Source: Nocardia cerradoensis NBRC 101014 (GTDB taxonomy: Bacteria; Actinomycetota; Actinomycetes; Mycobacteriales; Mycobacteriaceae). From it: a stretch of 38,166 nucleotides of DNA. The notes under the pieces were generated by a model. The model saw only the letters and a program-made list of their open reading frames with translations. It made no database searches and was not told where the DNA came from. Both the position numbers and the translations under genes were made by a program. The DNA lies in NCBI RefSeq assembly GCF_000308535.1, contig NZ_BAFW01000380.1:1-38166 (forward strand), written 5' to 3'. Below are positions 7,776 through 14,277 of the stretch, in pieces (the stretch's first letter is position 1; each line of letters opens with the position of its first letter).

Positions 7776-8312
7776 TTACCGTGCGTTGCCGTCGGCCGGC
7801 ATCGACTGTGCGATCAGGCCTTTGGAATGTAGCGAGTTGTACTGGTCGCCCACCGCGTTCGCCAAGCTCGGTCCGCCGGTGACGATGCCGCCGGCCATGC
7901 CGCCGAGGAAACCGAGTGTGCCCGCGCCGAGAATGCATCCGCCCACGACGCCGATCGGGGTCAGCACCGGGACCGGAATGGTCAGCGTGCCGCCGGTGAT
8001 CGCGCCGAGCGGACAGCCGACCGCCAGGCCGGCCGCCGTGCCCACGACCTGACCGACCGTCGAGTCGTCGGCCCACGCACCGGCGATGGTGTCGAATGCG
8101 TTCAGGTACTCCGTGGTCGGATCGACCGGCGTACCGGCGGGGGCCGGATCGACCGGCGTACCGGCGGGGGCCGGATCGACCCGGGTGCCCGGCTCGCCCG
8201 CGACCGTGGCGGTCGCGGGCGACCCAGACTCGGCGAAGGCCGGAGCGGCGATGCCGACCGTGGCGGATGTGGCGAGAACCGCGATCGCGGCTGCGCGAAT
8301 GACGTGACGCAT
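7776..8312 (-). CDS. Secreted glycine-zipper-like protein, first gene of the pair
   Basis: The product is about 178 residues. The signal peptide MRHVIRAAAIAVLATSATVG ends at PAFA near residue 27. A linker with repeated DPAPAGTPV follows, then a hydrophobic Gly-rich half (VVGTAAGLAVGCPLGAITGG, then IGVVGGCILGAGTLGFLGGMAGG) and a polar tail ending SMPADGNAR. Two cysteines fall in the hydrophobic part (GCPLG and GGCILG). The GCPLG..TGGTL core and overall order match the downstream gene at 6999, supporting duplication. The ATG at 8312 follows AAAGAAG; an in-frame ATG 87 nt upstream would add a charged, non-signal extension. No function can be assigned; similar small secreted proteins are common in Nocardia and relatives. 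Confidence 0.75.
   Translation of the reverse strand: MRHVIRAAAIAVLATSATVGIAAPAFAESGSPATATVAGEPGTRVDPAPAGTPVDPAPAGTPVDPTTEYLNAFDTIAGAWADDSTVGQVVGTAAGLAVGCPLGAITGGTLTIPVPVLTPIGVVGGCILGAGTLGFLGGMAGGIVTGGPSLANAVGDQYNSLHSKGLIAQSMPADGNAR
8119..8172. repeat. 27-bp tandem repeat coding for DPAPAGTPV
   Basis: Two identical 27-bp units (8119-8145 and 8146-8172) are followed by a diverged partial third unit up to about 8190. The repeat is in frame and encodes a nine-residue Pro-rich linker. Copy number could vary between strains by slippage. Confidence 0.9.
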
Positions 8313-8398
8313 GATTCTTCTTTCTCGATGCCTGATATCGCCCGTGCCCTCTCGATTGGTGAACCGAGGGTTCTCACGAGCCGTCCGTACATTAGCCA

Positions 8399-8421
8399 CC
8401 CGCGCTTCGCGCCGGCGCGGG
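8399..8421. terminator. Possible hairpin after the alcohol dehydrogenase gene
   Basis: Arms CCCGCGC (8399-8405) and GCGCGGG (8415-8421) are perfect complements around 9 nt, about 29 nt beyond the stop of the dehydrogenase gene. There is no T-run and the stem is only 7 bp, so this is a weak call. Confidence 0.35.
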
Positions 8422-8449
8422 GCGGTCGGAGACGATCAGGCCGAGAGAT

Positions 8450-9658
8450 CTACATCGGCACCACGGTTTTCAGCCAGCCGGTCCGGCGCAGATCGAAGGC
8501 CTCGTAGGCGTCGATCATCGACTGCGGTTCGGCGTGCTGGGTGATGAACCGGGTGGGATCGAGATCGCCGCGCCCCACCTTGTCGAGTAGACCGGGCACA
8601 TAGCGATGGTGATTGCAGTTGCCGCCCTGCACGGTGAGATTGCGGTTGAGGACGACCCCGAGCGGGAATCGGTCGAAGGTGGGCGGATATACGCCGATCA
8701 CCCCGACCGAACCGGCCTTGGCGACCGCCTGCACCGCCCAGCGCCCGGCCAGACTCGGTGCGTCGCCGACCAGCCACTGACCGGAATCGGTATTGCCCTC
8801 GGGTGCGGCGAGCCGGCGTTCTTCCTCGAAGACGTCGGTCTCGACCGGCAGGTTGTCCGCCGCCGGACCTTGCTCGGGCCGCTGGGCGTCGACTCCGACC
8901 GCGTCGATGACGCGATCGGCGCCGATCCCGCCGGTCAGCTCGCGGGTCACCGCGACCGGATCCTCCCGGTGGAAGTCGATCGGTTCGGCGTTCTGGGCGC
9001 GTGCGGTCTCGAGCCGGTCGGCGATCCCGTCGACCACCAGCACCCGGCCGGCGCCCTGTCGAAACGCCGACGCGATCGCGCACTGCCCGACGACGCCCGC
9101 GCCGAGGACCAGCACGGTGTCACCCTCGCTGACCTGCGCGAGCCGGGCGCCGAACCACCCGGTCGGCAGCACGTCGGAGACCATGATCGCCTGGTCGTCG
9201 GATACCCCCTCGGGCACCTTCACCAGGGTGTTGTTCGCGTACGGGATGCGCGCGTACTCGGCCTGCAGGCCGTCGACCGGTCCGGTGGTCTCCGGGCCGC
9301 CGAAGAAGCTGGTGCCGGCCAGCGGGCCGTTCGGATTGGCCGTATCGCATTGGGCGGTATAGCCGCTGCGGCAGTACGCGCAGTGCCCACACGACACCGT
9401 GGAGCACACGACCACGCGGTCGCCCGGCGCGAAACCGCGCACCGCCGAACCGGTGTCGACGACCGTGCCGACGGCCTCGTGGCCGAGGACGGTCCCGGGC
9501 ACCATGCCGGGCATCGTGCCGCGCACCAGATGCAGATCGGTACCGCAGATCGCGGACGAGGTGATCTGCACGATGGCGTCGGTGGGTTCCTGGATCTTCG
9601 GATCGTCGACGACGTCGAGACGGATATCGCCGACACCGTGCCAGACAACTGCTTTCAC
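8450..9658 (-). CDS. Zinc-dependent alcohol/formaldehyde dehydrogenase (MDR superfamily)
   Basis: The product is about 402 residues. The N-terminal GroES-like domain has the catalytic-zinc ligands AICGTDLHL and GHEAVG and the structural-zinc loop SCGHCAYCRSGYTAQC (C-x2-C-x2-C-x7-C). The Rossmann domain has VLGAGVVGQ. The C-terminal part carries a ~40-residue acidic insertion (DVFEEERRLAAPEGNTDSG) and the segment NLTVQGGNCNHHRYVPGLL, typical of the glutathione-independent formaldehyde dehydrogenase-like branch, which is larger than ordinary alcohol dehydrogenases. It should oxidise an alcohol or aldehyde hydrate with NAD in the cytoplasm. Start: GAGGAG lies about 5 nt before the GTG at 9658, giving MKAVVWHG, a standard beginning; the GTG two codons earlier overlaps the ribosome-binding site. 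It is divergent from the STAS gene and stands alone in transcription. Confidence 0.88.
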   Translation of the reverse strand: MKAVVWHGVGDIRLDVVDDPKIQEPTDAIVQITSSAICGTDLHLVRGTMPGMVPGTVLGHEAVGTVVDTGSAVRGFAPGDRVVVCSTVSCGHCAYCRSGYTAQCDTANPNGPLAGTSFFGGPETTGPVDGLQAEYARIPYANNTLVKVPEGVSDDQAIMVSDVLPTGWFGARLAQVSEGDTVLVLGAGVVGQCAIASAFRQGAGRVLVVDGIADRLETARAQNAEPIDFHREDPVAVTRELTGGIGADRVIDAVGVDAQRPEQGPAADNLPVETDVFEEERRLAAPEGNTDSGQWLVGDAPSLAGRWAVQAVAKAGSVGVIGVYPPTFDRFPLGVVLNRNLTVQGGNCNHHRYVPGLLDKVGRGDLDPTRFITQHAEPQSMIDAYEAFDLRRTGWLKTVVPM

Positions 9659-9773
9659 GTTCACTCCTCGATAGCGGGTTCGGATGTGGTGCTCGTGGCG
9701 GGCGCCGGTGACCGGTCACTGGACGCCCTACCCCGGGGAGGCGGAGATATTCCGTCGCGACCCGTGCGAAAAC

Positions 9774-9798
9774 GGTTCGATTCGTACCCGCCGGGTAT
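9774..9798 (+). promoter_or_regulatory. SigF/SigB-like promoter candidate for the STAS-cheB-cheR genes
   Basis: GGTTC at 9774-9778, 14 nt, then GGGTAT at 9793-9798 resembles GGTTT-N15-17-GGGTA. The spacer is one base short for the mycobacterial form. Transcription would begin near 9805, leaving a leader of about 140 nt before the ATG at 9947. The -10 overlaps a perfect 13-nt dyad, TACCCG-C-CGGGTA (9785-9797), which could instead be an operator. Confidence 0.4.
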
Positions 9799-9946
9799 GC
9801 GGTGAACAGGCGTCGACCAGGCGCTCGCACATCCGCTCGGGCCACCACCCGGAACTTGGTTCTCTGTGCCGAAGAAGGGTGGGGTCCATCCCGGCACAGG
9901 GGTAGTGTGGCGAACGGGGCCGTATTCGAATCTGCTTGGAGGAGTG

Positions 9947-10459
9947 ATGTTTCCGAGCGAAGGGGAGCCGCGACCGGGGCCGCCGTTCGACGGGGTCGCG
10001 GACGCCGAATGCGGCCCGCATCCCGATCTGAGGGCCGTCGTCCGGGAACGTTCCCATGCCGCGATCCTGTGCTTCCGTGGTGAGGCCGACACCGCGGCTC
10101 TGGCCGTGTGGCGAGAGCTCATCCGCTCGGGTGCGGCTTTCGCGCGGCAAGCCGGCGGCCACCTGGTGATCGATACGACGCGTCTGAGATTTCTCGGCTG
10201 GCGCGCACTGGCGGTGCTGGCCGAGGAGGCCGACCGGTTGCCGGTCGAACTAGCGCTGGTCACCTCCAGCCCGACGGTCGCCCGCATGGTGGACGCGGGC
10301 GATATCGACGCCCATGTGCCGTTGTACGGCACCGTTGTGGAGGCGCTGGGGCCGGTAGCCCCCGTCGGCCCGCCGCGACCGGCATCGAGTACCTCACCCA
10401 CCCCGTCCCGCGGACGACACCGGCCGTCGGTCCGGACCGCCTGCCCGAAAGCCGAGTGA
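9947..10459 (+). CDS. STAS-domain protein (anti-anti-sigma-like) lacking the phosphorylated serine
   Basis: The product is about 170 residues. Residues ~28-125 form a STAS domain: a strand AAILCFRGEADTA, a helix, VIDTTRLRFLGWRALAVLAEEADR, then ELALVTSSPTVARMVDAGD. In anti-sigma antagonists (RsbV/SpoIIAA) the loop after the third strand reads D-S-S-G, and the serine is phosphorylated by the partner kinase. Here that loop reads GWRA, so the acceptor is absent. The protein may therefore be a constitutive or structural partner rather than a switch (inference). About 40 disordered, Pro/Arg-rich residues follow. Start: GGAGGAG precedes the ATG. The stop overlaps the start of the cheB gene (GTGA), so the two are translationally coupled. 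Confidence 0.8.
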   Translation: MFPSEGEPRPGPPFDGVADAECGPHPDLRAVVRERSHAAILCFRGEADTAALAVWRELIRSGAAFARQAGGHLVIDTTRLRFLGWRALAVLAEEADRLPVELALVTSSPTVARMVDAGDIDAHVPLYGTVVEALGPVAPVGPPRPASSTSPTPSRGRHRPSVRTACPKAE

Positions 10460-11505
10460 TCGCCCTCATGGACGAAACCCTGGTCGGCGACCGGTCCGAA
10501 TCGGACACCGAGACGGTGCGGGTGCCGCAGGATCTGATCGTCGCCGGCGCATCCGCCGGCGGCGTGGAAGCGTTGCGCGAATTCGTCCGCGGGCTACCGC
10601 CGGATCTCGACGCCGCGGTCGCGGTCGTCCTGCATATGCCGCCGCACGGCGCGAGCGCGCTGCCGGCCATTCTGAACCGGACCGGGCCGCTTCCGGCCGT
10701 CGCCGCCGCCGACGGCATGCCACTGCGATCCGGTGTGGTGTACGTGGCGGTGCCCGATCGCCATCTGGTCGTCACCTCGACGCATCTACATCTGTCGCGA
10801 GGCCCCACCGAGAACGGCCACCGGCCGGGCGTGGACGCGCTGTTCCGGTCGGCGGCCATGTCCTGGGCGCCGCGAGTGGCCTGCGTCGTGTTGTCCGGCA
10901 CCTTGGACGACGGAACCGCAGGCGCCGCATTGGTGACCAACCGCGGCGGTGTCGTGGCGGTGCAGGAGCCGCACGACGCGCTGTATCGCGGTATGCCGCA
11001 GAACGTCTTGGATTCCGTCGCAGTCGATTTGGTGCTTCCGGCGCGAGATCTGGGCAAGGCGGTCGCCGATCGGCTCCGCACTCGCCACCGGGCGCCGGAC
11101 CCGCCGGACGCATCCGAACTGCAGCGTCTGGAAGCGAGTATCGATGCGGGCGCCGTACCCGGTAACGACGGCGTGGCCGCGATGGCGCGCCCGTCCGGAC
11201 TCACCTGCCCGGACTGCAACGGCGTTCTCTACGTGCTCGAGGACAGCGGCCGCTACCGGTGCCGGGTCGGGCACGCATGGACCGCCGAGGCATTGCTGAT
11301 CCAGCAGAAGGTCGAGGTCGACAAGGCGCTGTGGACCGCGCTGCGCGCTCTCGAGGAGAAACAGCGGCTGGCCGAGCGGATGACCGAGGATGCCGCCCGT
11401 CACGGCGACGACCGGCTGTCCCAGCGCTATCGGGATCAGGGCGCCGAGCAGGCCGCCGCGATCGAAACACTGCGTAAGCTGCTCGTCGACCGTTCCACGA
11501 ACTGA
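10456..11505 (+). CDS. cheB: CheB-type protein-glutamate methylesterase without receiver domain
   Basis: The product is about 349 residues. There is no N-terminal receiver domain; the esterase domain begins near residue 25. The catalytic triad is visible: Ser33 in GASAGGVEAL, His60 in VVLHMPPHG and Asp152 in LSGTLDDGTAG. The C-terminal ~100 residues hold a zinc-ribbon-like group (Cys251 and Cys254, Cys269, His273 in RCRVGHAWT) followed by a charged helix with EEKQRLAERM, a layout found in stand-alone CheB proteins coupled to CheR-PAS proteins rather than flagellar chemotaxis. It would remove methyl groups from, or deamidate, glutamyl residues of a helical partner. The GTG at 10456 overlaps the STAS stop; an ATG four codons in (10468) is an alternative. 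The next gene follows after 20 bp. Confidence 0.85.
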   Translation: MIALMDETLVGDRSESDTETVRVPQDLIVAGASAGGVEALREFVRGLPPDLDAAVAVVLHMPPHGASALPAILNRTGPLPAVAAADGMPLRSGVVYVAVPDRHLVVTSTHLHLSRGPTENGHRPGVDALFRSAAMSWAPRVACVVLSGTLDDGTAGAALVTNRGGVVAVQEPHDALYRGMPQNVLDSVAVDLVLPARDLGKAVADRLRTRHRAPDPPDASELQRLEASIDAGAVPGNDGVAAMARPSGLTCPDCNGVLYVLEDSGRYRCRVGHAWTAEALLIQQKVEVDKALWTALRALEEKQRLAERMTEDAARHGDDRLSQRYRDQGAEQAAAIETLRKLLVDRSTN

Positions 11506-11525
11506 AGGAGCGGTAGGTTGATCGG

Positions 11526-13391
11526 GTGGACGAGGACAAGGCACCCGGCAGTGCCCGCGGATTCGAGGAGATCCTCCAGTATCTGAAGGAAGCTCGCGGA
11601 TTCGATTTCACCGGCTACAAACGCAGCAGCCTCATGCGGCGCGTGGACCGGCGCATGTCCCAACTCGGCGTGAGCGATTATGTCGAATACCTGGACGTGC
11701 TGCAGGCCAATGCGGACGAATTCGTCGCGCTGTTCAACACCATACTGATCAACGTGACGGGATTCTTCCGCGATCCCGACGCGTGGGACTATCTGCAGTC
11801 CGACATCATTCCCACGATGCTGGGCGAGCGCGGCCCCGAGGAACCGATCCGGGTCTGGTGCGCCGGATGTGCCTCCGGCGAGGAGGCCTACAGCCTGGCC
11901 ATCGTGCTCGCCGAAGCGATGGGCATCGAGGAATTCCGGCAGCGGGTCAAGATCTATGCCACCGATGTCGACGAGGAGGCGCTCGCCGTCGCACGGCACG
12001 CCACCTATACCGAGAAGGAGATCAGCCCGCTCGGCGCGGACCTGATCCAGCGCTATTTCGAACCGGCCTCGGGACGATACGGCTTCCGCAAGGATCTGCG
12101 GCGCTCGGTGATCTTCGGTCGCAACGACCTGGTCCAGGACGCACCGATCTCCCGCATCGATCTGCTGGCGTGCCGGAATACGCTGATGTATTTCAACGCC
12201 GAAACGCAGACCAAGGTGCTCGACAAATTCCATTTCGCCCTGTCGCAGCGCGGTCTGCTGTTCCTGGGCAAGGCCGAAATGCTGCTGAGCCACAGCCGCA
12301 TCTTCGACGCCGTGGATCTCAAGCGACGGATATTCCGCAAGGTTCCGGCCGCGCGGGTCGACGTCGGATCCGTGTTCGGGCGCACCCTGGTGCACGATCG
12401 CCGCGACACCGAGCAGATCGAATCCCTGTGCGCCCTGGCCTTTTCCGCGGGTCCGGTCGCGCAGGTGGTACTCGGCCGAGACGATGTGATCGTACTGGCC
12501 AACGACCAGGGTAAGCATCTGTTCGGCCTGACGGACCGGGATGTGGGCCGGCCGCTGCGTGATCTCGAATTGTCTTACCGCCCTTTGGAATTGCGCGGCT
12601 ATATCGATCAGGTGCGCGCCGACCGCCGGGCGGTGCGGGTCAAAGACGTCGAATGGCAGCGTGGGCCGGGGGAGGTGCTGGCACTCGAGGTGCACGTGTC
12701 GCCGCTACTGGCCGACGATGTGGCGATCGGAATCTCACTGGTCTTTCACGATGTCAGCGCGACGCGCCGGTTGCTGTCCGAACTGCACCATGCCAACGAG
12801 CAACGGGAATCGGCCTACGAGGAATTGCAGTCGACGAACGAGGAACTCGAGACGACGAACGAGGAATTGCAGTCGACCGTCGAGGAACTCGAGACCACCA
12901 ACGAGGAACTGCAGTCCACGAACGAGGAACTCGAGACCACCAACGAGGAACTGCAGTCGACCAACGACGAACTGCAGACGATCAATACCGAATTGCGGGA
13001 GCGCAGTACCGAACTCGATGACGTGAACGAATTCTTCGCCTCGATCATGGGTTCCTGGCACGCGGGTGTCGCCGTGGTGGACACCTCGATGCGAATCGTG
13101 GTCTGGAACGCGGGTGCGGAAGATCTGTGGGGCCTGCGGCCCGAGGAGGCTGAGGGCGAGCATCTGCTCAATCTCGATATCGGCCTTCCGGTTTCGGAAT
13201 TGCGGCCGGTGGTGCGGCCCGCGCTGTCCGACCCCGCCTACGAGCGCGAGGTTCGGCTCGACAGTGTCAATCGGCGCGGCCGGGCGGTCGTGATCCGGGT
13301 GGTCTGTACATCGCTCAGCGACCGCAGCGGTAAGCCGTCGGGCGCGATTCTGGTCATGGAGCCGGTGGAGCCGGAGGCCGCGGTCAGCTGA
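11526..13391 (+). CDS. cheR: CheR methyltransferase fused to PAS - heptad coil - PAS
   Basis: The product is about 621 residues. Residues ~10-285 are a CheR methyltransferase: an N-terminal helical bundle (GYKRSSLMRRVDRRM), the SAM motif VWCAGCASGEEAYSL at 110-124, and LLACRNTLMYFNAETQ near 213-228. A PAS-like domain spans ~298-415 (QVVLGRDDVIVLANDQG). Residues 432-487 are an almost perfect heptad series alternating ELQSTNE and ELETTNE, ending in ELRERSTELDDVNEF, a signalling coiled coil. A second PAS domain fills ~501-615 (AGVAVVDTSMRIVVWNAGAEDLWG). The coil carries many Glu residues, plausible substrates for its own CheR and the adjacent CheB (inference). No histidine kinase or output domain is fused, unlike many related proteins. 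GTG start with GGTAGG 8 nt upstream. The 3' end overlaps the convergent gene by 8 bp. Confidence 0.88.
   Translation: MDEDKAPGSARGFEEILQYLKEARGFDFTGYKRSSLMRRVDRRMSQLGVSDYVEYLDVLQANADEFVALFNTILINVTGFFRDPDAWDYLQSDIIPTMLGERGPEEPIRVWCAGCASGEEAYSLAIVLAEAMGIEEFRQRVKIYATDVDEEALAVARHATYTEKEISPLGADLIQRYFEPASGRYGFRKDLRRSVIFGRNDLVQDAPISRIDLLACRNTLMYFNAETQTKVLDKFHFALSQRGLLFLGKAEMLLSHSRIFDAVDLKRRIFRKVPAARVDVGSVFGRTLVHDRRDTEQIESLCALAFSAGPVAQVVLGRDDVIVLANDQGKHLFGLTDRDVGRPLRDLELSYRPLELRGYIDQVRADRRAVRVKDVEWQRGPGEVLALEVHVSPLLADDVAIGISLVFHDVSATRRLLSELHHANEQRESAYEELQSTNEELETTNEELQSTVEELETTNEELQSTNEELETTNEELQSTNDELQTINTELRERSTELDDVNEFFASIMGSWHAGVAVVDTSMRIVVWNAGAEDLWGLRPEEAEGEHLLNLDIGLPVSELRPVVRPALSDPAYEREVRLDSVNRRGRAVVIRVVCTSLSDRSGKPSGAILVMEPVEPEAAVS
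12819..12986. repeat. Eight 21-bp units encoding heptads ELQSTNE/ELETTNE
   Basis: Eight consecutive 21-bp units, each one heptad, alternate between two near-identical versions. Synonymous differences between units show the array is old rather than freshly amplified. Heptad number sets the phase between the two PAS domains. Confidence 0.9.
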
Positions 13392-14160
13392 CCTGCCGGT
13401 TCCGCGCGGTCGCCAGTGTCGCCCACACCACCTTGCCGGTCGGCCACCGCGGCGCGCATCCCCAGGCCGAAGCCAATTCCGCCACGATGTGCAGGCCGTG
13501 CAACCGGCGTCCGGCGGAGCCCGGTTCGGGCTCGCGCAGCACCGCTTCGTGGGGGTCGGGATCGGCGATCGCGATGGTGAGCAGGTCTTCGCGATATTCC
13601 AGACGCACGTCGATATCGGGGACGCCCGTGAAATGGCCGTGGAGGTCGGCGTTGTCGATGAATTCGGTGGCGATGATCTGCGCGGCCTCGCTGATCCCGG
13701 CGATGTCCCATTCGGCGCAGACCTCGTCGATGAGCCGGCGCACCCGATGTCCGGTGACCGGCGACAGCGTCATGGTCATCGCGGCCCGGCGCCGGATCGG
13801 CGGTTCGGCCGCCGCGGCGACGGCAGCGTCAACGCTCGGCTGCACCGCCAGGAACCGGCGGATCGCGCTGCGTCCGAGCCGGCGGCGTAGGGCGTCGTCC
13901 TCGGCGACCAGCAGGATCGGCACACCCGGCCAGTTCGCGGTGCGCAACCAGGCGCTGGTGAACGCGGTGAGGACGGTTTCGGTGGCGATCGTCATGCGGT
14001 CGACACAGACGATGACCGCGCGGGGCTGTTCGACGACGAACTTCACGAGGTCGTCGGTGAATCGGCGATACGTCACCGCGTCGAGCGTGATATCGGGGTC
14101 CAGCACCACACAGCGATCGATTTCCGTCGGCTCCCAGCAGATGGGCGGAACGGTAGTCAT
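13384..14160 (-). CDS. STAS-like plus HATPase (RsbW-type) two-domain regulator
   Basis: The product is about 258 residues. Residues ~15-120 look like a STAS or MEDS-related alpha/beta domain (RCVVLDPDITLDA, then AVIVCVDRMTIATETVLTAF, then VPILLVAEDDALRRRLG). Residues ~130-255 are a GHKL ATPase of the anti-sigma type: N box IIATEFIDNADLHG (E and N of the Mg-ATP site), IAIADPDP for the D/G1 region, LHGLHIVAELASAWG for the second glycine box and the closing VVWATL strand. RsbW-like proteins phosphorylate STAS partners or sequester sigma factors. Fusing the STAS unit to the kinase makes a self-contained switch (inference). The start is uncertain: ATG at 14160 or at 14172, neither with a good ribosome-binding site. 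It is convergent with, and overlaps by 8 bp, the cheR gene. Confidence 0.75.
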   Translation of the reverse strand: MTTVPPICWEPTEIDRCVVLDPDITLDAVTYRRFTDDLVKFVVEQPRAVIVCVDRMTIATETVLTAFTSAWLRTANWPGVPILLVAEDDALRRRLGRSAIRRFLAVQPSVDAAVAAAAEPPIRRRAAMTMTLSPVTGHRVRRLIDEVCAEWDIAGISEAAQIIATEFIDNADLHGHFTGVPDIDVRLEYREDLLTIAIADPDPHEAVLREPEPGSAGRRLHGLHIVAELASAWGCAPRWPTGKVVWATLATARNRQVS

Positions 14161-14252
14161 GGCGGATCGCATTCGAGCGCTGTCACCCCGGCGACCGGGC
14201 CCGAGCGGCGATCGGCAGCCGTGGACACGTGCGTACTGCCCATATTCCGACC

Positions 14253-14277
14253 CTACCCCTGTGGGCGCCCCCGAAAC
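14253..14277 (-). promoter_or_regulatory. SigF/SigB-like promoter for the STAS-HATPase gene
   Basis: On the minus strand GTTT (14277-14274), 15 nt, then GGGTAG (14258-14253) fits GTTT-N15-17-GGGTA. The TAG of the -10 is the stop codon of the upstream GAF regulator. A start site near 14246 leaves a leader of roughly 85 nt. Confidence 0.5.

Noticed and set aside
9665..9946. Small plus-strand frame of 73 codons before the STAS gene
   Set aside because: It has no ribosome-binding site, overlaps the promoter candidate, and has no recognisable motif.
11436..12695. A long antisense frame opposite cheR
   Set aside because: It mirrors the well-supported CheR domain on the other strand, with no known motif.
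12819..12986. Repeat array considered as a CRISPR-like or noncoding satellite
   Set aside because: Units are contiguous with no spacers, in frame, and encode an amphipathic heptad coil.
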